Source: Puteibacter caeruleilacunae | Lineage (GTDB): Bacteria > Bacteroidota > Bacteroidia > Bacteroidales > Prolixibacteraceae | Assembly (NCBI GenBank): GCA_005217565.1 | Contig: SJCO01000001.1 | Span: 248,001 to 312,000, forward strand | DNA: 64,000 bases | Reading direction: 5' to 3' | In this document: positions 35,745-44,365 of the stretch, piece after piece | How positions within the stretch are numbered: the stretch's first letter is position 1 | How the letters are laid out: every line of letters begins with the position of its first letter | The notes under the pieces: model-generated | Seen by the model: only the letters and a program-made list of their open reading frames with translations | Database searches by the model: none | What the model was told of the DNA's origin: nothing | Program-made: the position numbers and the translations under genes

Positions 35745-38120
35745 TTATTGTTGAGATATGTTATTTGAAATATTCTCCGTTTGATAGAATGTAGGTTTTG
35801 GTAAATCAATATCCAGAGTCTCCTTGACAACCTCTTCAATTGATTCCACAAGAACGAACATTAGATCATTTCGCACATCTTCAGGCACCTCTGCCAAGTC
35901 AGCGCTATTCTCTTTTGAAAGAATAATCTTCTTAATACCAGCCCGATGGGCAGCTAAGACTTTCTCCTTAATCCCTCCAACAGGCATGACTGTTCCTCGT
36001 AAAGTTATCTCGCCAGTCATTGCAGTCTTAGGATCAACACCCTTACCTAATAACATCGATGCTAATGTCGTAAATAGCGTAATACCAGCCGAGGGGCCAT
36101 CTTTAGGAATTGCACCAGATGGAACGTGAATATGAATATCATTCGATGAAAAATCGAAATTACTCACCAAATGTTGCATTCTTGATCGAATTAAACTTAA
36201 TGATATCGTAGCCGACTCCTTCATCACACTTCCCAGCTGACCAGTCAGGATTAAATTCCCTTTTCCGGCCATCGATGAGCTTTCGATATATAGAATATCA
36301 CCGCCAACAGGAGTCCATGCCAATCCTGTAATAACCCCAGGAATCCTATCCTTTAATGAATTATCCAATCTCACCTTAGGTTTTCCCAGCATGTCACTTA
36401 GCATCTCCTTGGTAATTGTATAAGGCATTTCAACTTTCTTCGACACAATCTTCTCAGTTGCAATTCTCACAAGCTTGGACAGCTGTTTTTTCAATCCTCT
36501 AACACCAGCTTCTCGCGTATAGCCAGTAATTATTTCCGATAATGCCTCATCCTCAATCTTGATATTATTGCTATCAAGACCATGCTCTTCCACTATTGTA
36601 TCGACTAAGTGATTTTTCCCAATATGGAATTTCTCATTGTTTGTATAGCTCGATATATCAATAATTTCCATCCTGTCGCGCAATGGTCCAGGGATGGTAC
36701 TTAATGAATTAGCTGTGGCTACAAAAAACACTTCTGACAAATCATAAGGAACCTCCAGATAGTGATCGACGAAAGTATTATTCTGCTCCGGATCTAATAC
36801 TTCTAGCAATGCACTAGCAGGATCTCCACTGTACGAAGTCATCAGTTTATCGATTTCATCCAGAACAAACACCGGATTTTTCTGACCTGCTTTTTTCATC
36901 CCTTGGATAATTCTTCCAGGCAAGGCACCAATATAAGTTCTTCGATGACCGCGAATTTCTGCCTCATCTTTCATCCCACCCATGCTAAATCGCACATACT
37001 CACGATCAAGTGCATTTGCGATACTTTTTCCTATACTTGTTTTTCCAGTTCCTGGAGGGCCGACTAGTAATAGGATCGATCCTTTTTTATTTCTCTTTAG
37101 CTTCATTACGGCAAGGTGTTGGATAATGCGTTCTTTCACCTCTTTTAGACCATAATGCTCATCGTCCAGAATCTCACGAGCTCTTTCTATATCTATCTCA
37201 ATATCCAATCCCGGTTTCCAGGGAAGAGCCACCAGTAAATCCAAGTAATTCTGAATAATATTAGTCTCAGGGTTTTGCTGTCCCAAACTTTCAAGTCGAC
37301 TTAGTTGTTCAAATGCCACTTCTTCAACATTTTTAGGCATACCAGCTTCAGCTATAAGTGCTCTGTAATCCTTCTTATTATTTGCCGAACCTTTGTTTTC
37401 ACCTAGTTCATCCTGTATGGCCTTAAGCTGCTCTCGTAGAAGAATCTCACGCTGACTTTTATTGATACGCTCATTTACCTTATTCGATATATCTACCTGA
37501 AGATCAAGCTTATCTTTTTGCTTTACAAGTAGATCCATGAAGAACAAAGCTCTCTTGCGTTTAGAATTTTGCTCAAGTAACTGTTGCTTTTCATCGACAG
37601 AAATTTGCATGTAAGGAATCAAATTAGCCATTAAATTATCAAGGTTATCTATCTGTGAAATGCTATTAACAAATGAATCAGTACCTTGAAATCTACTGCT
37701 TATTTCCTTGACATATTTCTGAATGAACGACTTGATATTACTTGCATTCTCTGTATCCAGGTCATCATCATCTTGCAGGTTAGTATACTTTGCTGAATAA
37801 TCATAACCATTCAGGAATAAATGTTCAATCCTAACACGATTCAGGCCTTCAACATGAATCACATATCCACTATCAGACTCCTGTAGAGAATCGATATTTA
37901 AGATTACTCCAATTTCATAAAAGTCAGATACAATATATTTCCCTTCTTCGCTATCGTTTTTCAAGCTTAAGCCAATCACCTTATTGTTTCCACTAGCTAG
38001 AAGTGTTTTAATATTTACACTTTCATGATCAGTTATCGCTATTTTGGTTCTCATTTCAGGAAGAACCACTACGCTATCTAATGGTAGCACCCATTGTTCT
38101 TGTATCTTAAGTTGTTGCAT
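35745..38120 (-). CDS. lon: ATP-dependent protease Lon
   Basis: 791 aa, close to E. coli Lon. The N-terminal substrate-binding domain covers about 1-200. The AAA+ module has Walker A GPPGTGKTSIGK and Walker B VFVLDEIDKL. The protease domain has the catalytic dyad Ser677 (PKDGPSAGIT) and Lys720 (GGIKEKVLAAHR). It degrades misfolded and regulatory proteins in the cytosol. It appears to be a single-gene unit; upstream lies an inverted repeat (38207-38227) and a MarR gene on the same strand. The sequence has no sign of being the BREX-type Lon-like protein; it is the housekeeping form. Confidence 0.97.
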   Translation of the reverse strand: MQQLKIQEQWVLPLDSVVVLPEMRTKIAITDHESVNIKTLLASGNNKVIGLSLKNDSEEGKYIVSDFYEIGVILNIDSLQESDSGYVIHVEGLNRVRIEHLFLNGYDYSAKYTNLQDDDDLDTENASNIKSFIQKYVKEISSRFQGTDSFVNSISQIDNLDNLMANLIPYMQISVDEKQQLLEQNSKRKRALFFMDLLVKQKDKLDLQVDISNKVNERINKSQREILLREQLKAIQDELGENKGSANNKKDYRALIAEAGMPKNVEEVAFEQLSRLESLGQQNPETNIIQNYLDLLVALPWKPGLDIEIDIERAREILDDEHYGLKEVKERIIQHLAVMKLKRNKKGSILLLVGPPGTGKTSIGKSIANALDREYVRFSMGGMKDEAEIRGHRRTYIGALPGRIIQGMKKAGQKNPVFVLDEIDKLMTSYSGDPASALLEVLDPEQNNTFVDHYLEVPYDLSEVFFVATANSLSTIPGPLRDRMEIIDISSYTNNEKFHIGKNHLVDTIVEEHGLDSNNIKIEDEALSEIITGYTREAGVRGLKKQLSKLVRIATEKIVSKKVEMPYTITKEMLSDMLGKPKVRLDNSLKDRIPGVITGLAWTPVGGDILYIESSSMAGKGNLILTGQLGSVMKESATISLSLIRSRMQHLVSNFDFSSNDIHIHVPSGAIPKDGPSAGITLFTTLASMLLGKGVDPKTAMTGEITLRGTVMPVGGIKEKVLAAHRAGIKKIILSKENSADLAEVPEDVRNDLMFVLVESIEEVVKETLDIDLPKPTFYQTENISNNISQQ

Positions 38121-38206
38121 GATATATGTTTTTTACACTGATTAAACATTGTCGCTTCACCCGTAAAGCCCGTATAATGAGGCGACACACTAGATATTAC
38201 TTTACT

Positions 38207-38227
38207 TAGTTAGTTTTTACCTAACTA
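38207..38227. promoter_or_regulatory. Inverted repeat upstream of lon
   Basis: TAGTTAG (38207-38213) and CTAACTA (38221-38227), perfect 7-bp arms with a 7-nt centre, between the MarR stop and the lon start. It could be an operator for lon or a weak terminator of the MarR gene; no T-run follows on the minus strand. Confidence 0.4.
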
Positions 38228-38243
38228 TATTGACAAAAAAATA

Positions 38244-38663
38244 TTAAAGCACCTTGTTAAATATTTTTATCAGTTGATCTATCTCTTCATTGCTTAGACT
38301 TTTCATCATTCTATCTATTAAATTTTTTACAGCTGTATTTTCATGTCTTGCAATATTTGTGCCCTTTTCGGTAAGCTTGATATACGAAACTCGTTTATCA
38401 TTACTGCATCTTTCCTTGTAAACGCAGCCAAAATCAATGAGTTTGGTGATAAGATTGGTAACGGAAGGTTTTGTAATGTTTGTTTTTTCGGCAAGTTCGG
38501 TAAATGTCATTTTGTCATTTCGATCAATGATCTTCAGGTAACCAATTTGGTTTATTGTCATTTCTGAAACACTGTATAAATCACATACTTTAGAGGTGCA
38601 TTCACCTTTTACAGACATTAATTTCTGGTATGCATTTAATAGTTCCTGACGTTTATCTGACAT
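38244..38663 (-). CDS. MarR family transcriptional regulator
   Basis: 139 aa with a winged helix-turn-helix: MTFTELAEKTNITKPSVTNL, then LIDFGCVYKERCSNDKRVSY (wing) and KLTEKG. The long flanking helices for dimerisation are present. A perfect palindrome TTAGGT-TCG-ACCTAA lies 14 bp upstream of its start, which strongly suggests autorepression. Cysteines at 17, 22 and 78 could make it redox-responsive, but that is speculation. Lon lies immediately downstream (124 bp). Confidence 0.9.
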   Translation of the reverse strand: MSDKRQELLNAYQKLMSVKGECTSKVCDLYSVSEMTINQIGYLKIIDRNDKMTFTELAEKTNITKPSVTNLITKLIDFGCVYKERCSNDKRVSYIKLTEKGTNIARHENTAVKNLIDRMMKSLSNEEIDQLIKIFNKVL

Positions 38664-38676
38664 TTTTTCCTTTTAA

Positions 38677-38691
38677 TTAGGTTCGACCTAA
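38677..38691. promoter_or_regulatory. MarR-type operator
   Basis: Perfect 6-bp inverted repeat TTAGGT / ACCTAA with a 3-nt centre, just upstream of the MarR start (38663). Size and position fit an autoregulatory MarR site. Confidence 0.6.
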
Positions 38692-38953
38692 CAAATATAG
38701 TCCGACTTGTTGAATTTGACAATTTTTCTCTTACCATTTTACCTTTACGCAGAAACAATACCAAAAGATTAAGCCTGCATTTTCAAAGGTAGAGGAGTTG
38801 TTGGTACGCATTAGCTGCACCAAAGTGTAGCATGACACAGGAGCAGTTACACCATAGTCCATAAGTAATCAGCAACACGCTTCCAGCTTCTCTGAATGCT
38901 GAAAGATGTTGCCGATGACGTCTACAACCTAAATCTTTTTTCCTTCCTTTCAC

Positions 38954-39391
38954 TCATCTCTCTTGCTTTATCAATCCTGAAGCTTTATGGAGATCGGCGG
39001 TAAGTTGAACAGCGAAATCTTTACCTAAAACATCGCAATACCTTTTGAACAGATTATTTAAAGCAGTATCAATAAGTACTTTTTTAGCATTACCCTTTTC
39101 AGTGGCAAAAATGTTAATCTCCCTACCATTCTGGATCCGATCAACTAGGTCCCATTTAACCAGTTTATCAAAGAAACGAGTTAATGTCGACGGTTTAAGA
39201 TTCATCTTCTTACTCAATTCACTTTGACTTAATCCCGGCTCATCAATAACAAGCAACATTAAGTAGGCATACGATGGAGGCATGCCCGTTACTCTAAATT
39301 CTTCCTCTGCCAGTTCTGAAATATGTCGTGTTAACGAATTCGAAGTAAAAAAAAGACAACACTGCTGATCTATTTTGGGTAAGTCGCACAT
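38954..39391 (-). CDS. MarR family transcriptional regulator
   Basis: The start at 39391 (MCDLPKIDQQCCLFF) is preferred; the upstream in-frame extension to 39493 runs antisense-like through the flavodoxin remnant and is unlike the family. It is 145 aa, with a winged helix core GLSQSELSKKMNLKPSTLTR, then FFDKLVKWDLVDRIQNGREI (wing). Paired cysteines CC at residues 11-12 stand out, as in some oxidant-sensing MarR proteins. A truncated FMN-reductase-like frame ends 20 bp upstream, so this regulator may once have controlled an intact reductase. Confidence 0.85.
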   Translation of the reverse strand: MCDLPKIDQQCCLFFTSNSLTRHISELAEEEFRVTGMPPSYAYLMLLVIDEPGLSQSELSKKMNLKPSTLTRFFDKLVKWDLVDRIQNGREINIFATEKGNAKKVLIDTALNNLFKRYCDVLGKDFAVQLTADLHKASGLIKQER

Positions 39392-39410
39392 TACAAGGCA
39401 TTTTAAATTA

Positions 39411-39572
39411 TTACAGAAAAGAAGCAGGATCTTGAATATTAATTTCCATGCTGTCAAGATTAAATATTTTCGTTTGGTGATCTTCCCCAGCACATTTTGT
39501 CAATACATGCTTAAGTAATTGTGCTGTATTTGCCTTTAATCTAGGACTTCCATTAATTCCAATAATTTTCAT
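39411..39572 (-). pseudogene. Truncated NADPH-dependent FMN reductase (N-terminal fragment)
   Basis: 53 codons reading MKIIGINGSPRLKANTAQLL and so on, ending PASFL then TAA TAA at 39408-39413. The first 25 residues are the phosphate-binding loop (G-I-N-G-S-P-R-x-x-x-N-T-A) of the NADPH-dependent FMN reductase/iron-sulfur flavoprotein family, whose members are 170-250 aa. The rest of the fold is absent: the MarR gene starts 20 bp after the stop. It is most likely the stump of a deleted gene. Confidence 0.7.
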
Positions 39573-39605
39573 CTTATTAAATTTATTATTTCCAATTGCA
39601 TAAGA

Positions 39606-39680
39606 TGGAACTCTCGATGAATTTTAATCATTCTCGTGTGTGTATTTTAGAATGCTAAAATTCATGTTCGTTTCATCTTA
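39606..39680 (-). repeat. Intergenic hairpin repeat, copy B
   Basis: Contains GGAACTC and the long hairpin (39617-39634 pairing with 39649-39665) with loop CGTGTGTGTATTTT; the small 5' hairpin of the other copies is missing. It sits directly after the SirTM stop (39691) in the minus direction. Confidence 0.7.
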
Positions 39681-39690
39681 GTCTAAGTTC

Positions 39691-40512
39691 TTAGTTCGTT
39701 AAAAAAATGTTTAATGCAGTTTCAATATCCATTTGTAGACCGATACCGCCTAGAGGTACATTCGAGTCGTCCATGTTAATGCGAATAAAATCGGCATGCT
39801 GAAGCTGAGCATACATTCTCTCAAAAGGGAATCGAATAACCCCTGGAGTATTGTAGCCTACACCAATCTCGAGGAACACTAGCTTTTTGTGACCATTATC
39901 CTTCAGCCAGTTATTTAAATTTACCTGACCTTGCAGATACGGGTCATCAATAAAAAAGCCACCACTTCTTACATTCATGTACACCTCTCCACCACAATTC
40001 GGACAGCGAGGGATTAAATCCTCACGTGTCAAAAATTGTGTCTCCGGATCAATATGTTTCACCATCTCCTCCACAAGGACCTTAGCATCCCACACTTCAT
40101 CACTACAAGGAAGTTTACATTGAAACAATGAAGTATCACCCTGTGGAGTATAGACACGCTCCTCCGAAAAATCATTCTTATGAAACAATCGGTCAATATT
40201 GGTTGTAACCACAAAGTATTCCTTATCCTTTACCAGCTTAAATAACTTCTGATAAGTATCGTCTTTTCCGAGCTGAAACATGTTATGAAGACTCGCTGAT
40301 AAATAGCCCCATTTTAACCTGTCGTCGTGATAAGGATACCCCATCAATTGATAGCCAAAAGTAAATCCATATTGAAGCATCGCAGGATAATTTTTTGCAA
40401 AACTCTTGGTATCCATTAAATCGATACCTGCGGGCACCGACATCCCAGCACCAGCTCCAATTAAAATGGCATCGGCTGAAGCTATTGCCTGTTTTGCTCT
40501 CTCTAATTCCAT
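39691..40512 (-). CDS. Class M sirtuin (SirTM-like protein ADP-ribosyltransferase)
   Basis: Start placed at 40512 because GGAGG at 40518-40524 is a good ribosome-binding site and the gene then begins 1 bp after the macrodomain stop; an ATG at 40530 is possible. Numbering from that upstream ATG: GAGAGMS at 25-31 binds NAD, TTNIDRLF holds Asn111 and Asp113, and TPQGD places Gln130 where deacetylase sirtuins have the catalytic His. That substitution is the hallmark of SirTM enzymes, which ADP-ribosylate proteins. Zinc ligands are C138, C142, C176 and C179. In other bacteria SirTM modifies a lipoylated GcvH-like carrier; no such gene is in this window. Confidence 0.85.
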   Translation of the reverse strand: MELERAKQAIASADAILIGAGAGMSVPAGIDLMDTKSFAKNYPAMLQYGFTFGYQLMGYPYHDDRLKWGYLSASLHNMFQLGKDDTYQKLFKLVKDKEYFVVTTNIDRLFHKNDFSEERVYTPQGDTSLFQCKLPCSDEVWDAKVLVEEMVKHIDPETQFLTREDLIPRCPNCGGEVYMNVRSGGFFIDDPYLQGQVNLNNWLKDNGHKKLVFLEIGVGYNTPGVIRFPFERMYAQLQHADFIRINMDDSNVPLGGIGLQMDIETALNIFLTN

Positions 40513-40513
40513 T

Positions 40514-41395
40514 CTATCTCCTCCATTCATTTAACAACTCTAAGTAGGTATCAGTAGCGGTCTGTCCATAAGTATTAAAAACCACATGATCAATCGTACC
40601 TGGATTCTTTTCTAACCAGTCAGCAACAGTGTTTAGAGCTATTCTGGCGGCATCAGCAAAAGGATAACCAAACACCCCAGTCGATATGCTACAGAACGCA
40701 ATGGACTTAATACGACCATATTCTTTGGCTACATTCAGACACGCCTCATACGACTTAGCTAACTCTCTAGCATCCTTTTCTGTTGGCAATGCGTTACGAA
40801 TAATCGGACCGACGGTGTGCATCACATATTGTGCAGGAAGATTATAGCCTCTGGTGATTTTAGCGTTACCTGTTTGCTCCAGTTGCTCCTGTTCATTTAT
40901 GATTGTCGCACAATCTTCCCTAAGTCTTACTCCGGCAGCATTATGAATCACATTATCGATACAATTATGGAAAGGAACGAAGCATCCCTCCATCTGACTA
41001 TTAGCAGCATTAACAATTGCATCAATCTCTAATGTCGTGATATCTCCATTCCACACGCTTACAAATTCACTGGCTGGATAATTACTGCTAACGCGTTGAA
41101 TATCCTTGTGATCTGTGATCTGCTTGTGCTTAAGTTCTTTTTGAAGCATTGCATCAACCAGGGCTTCCATCGAATCAGGTACGTTTCCCGAAGGTCTCAC
41201 CGTCAACATAGCCCTTACTAGATCTCTTTGTGTATAATTACCATTCTTCAGATCCATGCGTCCAAGTAACTCCATCCCACTAGGCTCTTCAACAAGCATA
41301 GTTAGTAGCTGATCTAATGAATCGTTCTTCACGATAGGAGTAAATTCATCATCTAAATGAATTTGATTCCTGTAGGCATTCAAATTAATATTCAT
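40514..41395 (-). CDS. Zinc-dependent macrodomain ADP-ribosylhydrolase
   Basis: 293 aa. A helical N-terminal extension (1-110) precedes the macrodomain: VWNGDITTLEIDAIVNAANSQ, GCFVPFHNCIDNVIH with the zinc ligands C138, H143 and C145, HTVGP, and FCSISTGVFGYPFADAA (the diphosphate loop). This arrangement matches the zinc-macrodomain partner of SirTM in Staphylococcus and Streptococcus, which removes the ADP-ribose that SirTM adds. The gene is translationally coupled to SirTM, so the pair forms a reversible switch. The target protein is not encoded nearby. Confidence 0.9.
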   Translation of the reverse strand: MNINLNAYRNQIHLDDEFTPIVKNDSLDQLLTMLVEEPSGMELLGRMDLKNGNYTQRDLVRAMLTVRPSGNVPDSMEALVDAMLQKELKHKQITDHKDIQRVSSNYPASEFVSVWNGDITTLEIDAIVNAANSQMEGCFVPFHNCIDNVIHNAAGVRLREDCATIINEQEQLEQTGNAKITRGYNLPAQYVMHTVGPIIRNALPTEKDARELAKSYEACLNVAKEYGRIKSIAFCSISTGVFGYPFADAARIALNTVADWLEKNPGTIDHVVFNTYGQTATDTYLELLNEWRR

Positions 41396-41564
41396 TGTAC
41401 AATTCCATTTTGAGGATTACGGTTGTTACGATTCATCGCAGTATAGCAAGAGGATGAATTATTAAGGAAACAACCTTTGAAAGTGTAGTAAAACAAAGGA
41501 AAGGGGGAGTGCGGATACTCCCCACTTTCATAGTAACTTATTAACCAAATTAAGATATGAAATC

Positions 41565-42155
41565 CTAAACATGATATATTTGGCCCGATTTACCTGATTC
41601 AATCGCCTGTTTATAAAGCTTAGCGAATTCAATAGCAGGTACACCAGTAGATGAGTCCATCCCCATCAGTTCCATGGTTTCTTTGGCAAACGAAGGACTT
41701 ACAGCATTTACTGTCATATCGTTCAATTCAAGTCCTGCACCTCTGACAAACGCTTCTAATCCTGCGTTAATCATTCCAAGTGAGAGACCACCCACAACTG
41801 GATGTTGAGCCAAAATTCCTGATGAAACAGCAAAGCTTGCTCCAGTGTTTGCATACTTGCGACCAATCATAACAAGATTAACCTGGCCCATCAATTTACT
41901 CTTCAATCCATCGTGAAAATCCTGGATGCTATGCTCATCAATGCTACCCCATTTTCCGTAACCACTGGTAGCAATAAGTGAATCAAAACCACCAATCTCT
42001 TTAAACATGTTCTCTACTGCAGTAGCATCCGACATATCTAATTGGTAATCACCACTTGTTCGGTTTACTGTAACAATTTCATATTCCGAACTTAATAACT
42101 CACTCACTTTTTTTCCTATAACTCCCGTAGAGCCTACTAATATCAACTTTTTCAT
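41565..42155 (-). CDS. Short-chain dehydrogenase, compact type
   Basis: 196 aa, short for an SDR. The cofactor motif VGSTGVIG is at 8-15. The VNRTSGDYQLDMSD segment places an Arg to bind NADP. FAVSSGILAQHPVVGGLSLGMINAGLE holds the serine, but the usual Y-x-x-x-K is replaced by a LSLGMIN-type helix, so the catalytic Tyr is not obvious. NAVSPSFAKETMELMG follows. Such compact SDRs are common in Bacteroidota redox clusters. It lies between the macrodomain gene and the isomerase-like gene, preceded by repeat copy C. Confidence 0.8.
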   Translation of the reverse strand: MKKLILVGSTGVIGKKVSELLSSEYEIVTVNRTSGDYQLDMSDATAVENMFKEIGGFDSLIATSGYGKWGSIDEHSIQDFHDGLKSKLMGQVNLVMIGRKYANTGASFAVSSGILAQHPVVGGLSLGMINAGLEAFVRGAGLELNDMTVNAVSPSFAKETMELMGMDSSTGVPAIEFAKLYKQAIESGKSGQIYHV

Positions 42156-42175
42156 TTGTTTAAAATTTTTTGATT

Positions 42176-42280
42176 CTGAATGTTCAAAAGATTTGAATCC
42201 ATTCAGGAACTCACATAAATTTTAATCTTCCGCATGTGTGTATTTTCGGATGATGAAAATTCATGTTCGTTTCATCTTAT
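42176..42280 (-). repeat. Intergenic hairpin repeat, copy C
   Basis: Small hairpin (42176-42182 with 42200-42206), GGAACTC, then a long hairpin (42214-42232 with 42247-42265; 16 of 19 positions pair) with loop CATGTGTGTATTTT. Compared with copy B the stem has paired substitutions: T-A to G-C at the loop end and T-A to C-G two positions in. Confidence 0.75.
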
Positions 42281-42282
42281 AT

Positions 42283-43992
42283 CTATTTGTTTAATGCTAT
42301 TTTGGCGTTGTTTTCACCCCCGTTGAGCACATATAGTAACGGTATTGGTCGATCAACCCCTTCTCTTGCATACTCCATTTCTTGCCAAGGAGTTGCAGAC
42401 AAAACATTGGTCATATCCATCCAGAATTGTAAACGGGCAGTTGGTAATCCCCAGATTAAATGGATGTGATTAGCTGGAACACAATGTTTAAACTCGTACA
42501 TTGATGCATGTTTTGATGTGAACAATGTATGAGGCCAGGTATAATCCGATTTACGCATTACTGCCTCTGCTAAATCATCAGGTAATTCAATTGTTTCAGC
42601 CTCATCCCACAACATGGTGAACATACCCGAAAGCGATGAGTAAGCCAGTCTTCCAGCAATTCCTTCTATACCTCCCGGAGAAAGGAAATGTACCGAATTT
42701 CCTCCTCCAGGGAAGTAATAGTTATCAGCTTGATAGAAAGATACGTTCTTCATTAATTCGTCGGATTGAGTGCCTGGCAATCCGGCCCAGTCGAACGATG
42801 CCGATCCAGAGTTATTACCATCAACAAAACCTTTCTTCAGCCAATCCTCATCACCGCTTATTTCAACTTTATTTTGCTTTGCTAATTCAGTAATCTCATC
42901 AGACTCCCATACTTTTCTTAAATCCATAAACAAAGGAGCATTTCCCCCCGATAAACCCGACATAAACAGCATGGTTAAAATTGCCTGTACATCAGCCTCT
43001 GTTGCAAACGGAACAGGCACCTTAGGTCCGTTATGATCAAATGATGAATTGAACAATGATTCCATCACATCGGCTACCGGAAGAGGAATACCCCGATAAT
43101 CAGAACCCCATTCTAATTGACTCATAAATCCACCACCAACGGCATTGTAAGACTTCATCAAGTCACGCACAATTAAGTACATGGCCAAGCTTGTATTAAA
43201 CTTCTCATCTTGCTCGGGTGTGTGAATGTCCTGTCTGCCTTTTGTATGCTCATCAATCCAGTGTCGCAATCGTTTTAACTCATCCTTATCATATGATTCC
43301 TTTGTGAGCATATCGGCCAACAACTTCATATCCAAACGTGTAATTTCCACACCAAAAGTATTGCGAGTAGGGATTACATGTGCCAGAGCAGTTTCCATAC
43401 CCATTGAATCGTGACCAAAAACAAGAATCCTTTTCCCTCTCAGACCTTGTGCAACAGAAGCGGCATAGCACCAATCAATCAAATCGGTAATTGTGCGTTT
43501 CGAAATTGCTGGTTCTAAACCATCATCTTCCCATTTACCCACATTGATATGCATTAATCTGCCCGATTGTGCAAATGCCCCCGATGCAGCATGAGTAAGT
43601 ACAACTCCAGGCTTCGTCGCTGAATTTCCGCAGGTTAAGTTTAATGGAGTGTTTGATGGAAAATGAGCCATTAAAGACATCAATGATGGTTGAGGGAATG
43701 CCCACGTATCAGGCACACCAACCAATATATTTACACCAGCTTTTTTAAACTGACCAGCAACAAAATCAGCTTGAGATTCTCCGTCAACTAAGACATTGGA
43801 GTAAACAATCTCCACCTCTCCACTAAATGGTAAAGTAATTTTTCCCGCCAATTCCTTTGCTACTTTTTGAATTATATACTGGCATCTTCTTCGTGAATCT
43901 TGATCAATACGAGGATCTCCTGTTGCAAATACTCCAATTACAGGAGATTCATTCTTATTATCTATTTGATCGCTTAATATTTGGGCTTCCAT
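42283..43992 (-). CDS. L-fucose isomerase-family protein
   Basis: 569 aa, close to the 590 aa of FucI. Family features in order: GVFATGDPRIDQDSRRRCQ, VGVPDTWAFPQPSL, GVEITRLDMKLLADML, GGGFMSQLEWGSDYRGIPLP near the metal site, FATEADVQAILTMLFMSGLSG, FMDLRKVWESDE, HFLSPGG and KHASMYEFKHCVPANHIHLIWG with the C-terminal histidines. The fold and metal centre therefore look intact, but several positions differ from true FucI. No fucose kinase, aldolase or permease is adjacent, so the substrate may be another sugar or sugar-like compound. Confidence 0.75.
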   Translation of the reverse strand: MEAQILSDQIDNKNESPVIGVFATGDPRIDQDSRRRCQYIIQKVAKELAGKITLPFSGEVEIVYSNVLVDGESQADFVAGQFKKAGVNILVGVPDTWAFPQPSLMSLMAHFPSNTPLNLTCGNSATKPGVVLTHAASGAFAQSGRLMHINVGKWEDDGLEPAISKRTITDLIDWCYAASVAQGLRGKRILVFGHDSMGMETALAHVIPTRNTFGVEITRLDMKLLADMLTKESYDKDELKRLRHWIDEHTKGRQDIHTPEQDEKFNTSLAMYLIVRDLMKSYNAVGGGFMSQLEWGSDYRGIPLPVADVMESLFNSSFDHNGPKVPVPFATEADVQAILTMLFMSGLSGGNAPLFMDLRKVWESDEITELAKQNKVEISGDEDWLKKGFVDGNNSGSASFDWAGLPGTQSDELMKNVSFYQADNYYFPGGGNSVHFLSPGGIEGIAGRLAYSSLSGMFTMLWDEAETIELPDDLAEAVMRKSDYTWPHTLFTSKHASMYEFKHCVPANHIHLIWGLPTARLQFWMDMTNVLSATPWQEMEYAREGVDRPIPLLYVLNGGENNAKIALNK

Positions 43993-44100
43993 ATGTTTTA
44001 ATGACTTATTGAATATTAGATTTTCTGATTTCTCCGTCTGTATGAGCGAAGTGATTCTCTGGAAACGGATTTATTTAATCCGAAAAGCTTAGTCTCTTTA

Positions 44101-44301
44101 TTATTTATTCCTGTCTGCTTTTATTTCGCTTACTGTTTTTCCTCCAACACCCAGGTTTTCATCAGGATACTCCTCAATTACAACAGTAATAAACTGATCG
44201 GGTGAGTGCGTTACGTCTTTAGTAACTTCAGTAAACTTTTGTATTAACTCCTTCTTCTGGTCGGTACTTAATTTAGCACCTTGAAAATTAATAACTGGCA
44301 T
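44101..44301 (-). CDS. 4-oxalocrotonate tautomerase-like protein (second copy)
   Basis: Start at 44301 so that translation begins MPVINFQG and exposes the catalytic Pro1; the in-frame ATG at 44322 would bury it. It is 66 aa and ends GVGGKTVSEIKADRNK. It is a paralogue of the protein at 34440, with the same orientation to its own AraC gene. The TTGTACATACAA operator and 21-bp-spaced repeats both lie in its leader, so it may take inputs from two regulators. Confidence 0.88.
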   Translation of the reverse strand: MPVINFQGAKLSTDQKKELIQKFTEVTKDVTHSPDQFITVVIEEYPDENLGVGGKTVSEIKADRNK

Positions 44302-44365
44302 CTTTCTCAATTTTAAGTTCAACTTTCATTTTTTGTTGTTTGATGATGTTGTCTAATATGATATG

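Noticed and set aside
35745-38120. Lon considered as a BREX-type Lon-like defence protein
   Set aside because: Full housekeeping architecture (N-domain, AAA+, Ser-Lys dyad at normal spacing) and no BREX genes nearby.
38701-38953. Region between the two MarR genes looked at as a possible gene remnant
   Set aside because: No frame gives recognisable protein content and no hairpin or RNA pattern is convincing.
39392-39493. N-terminal extension of the MarR protein (about 34 residues, LILTAWKLIFKILLLFCN)
   Set aside because: Overlaps the flavodoxin remnant in another frame and is hydrophobic unlike MarR proteins; the start at 39391 is preferred.
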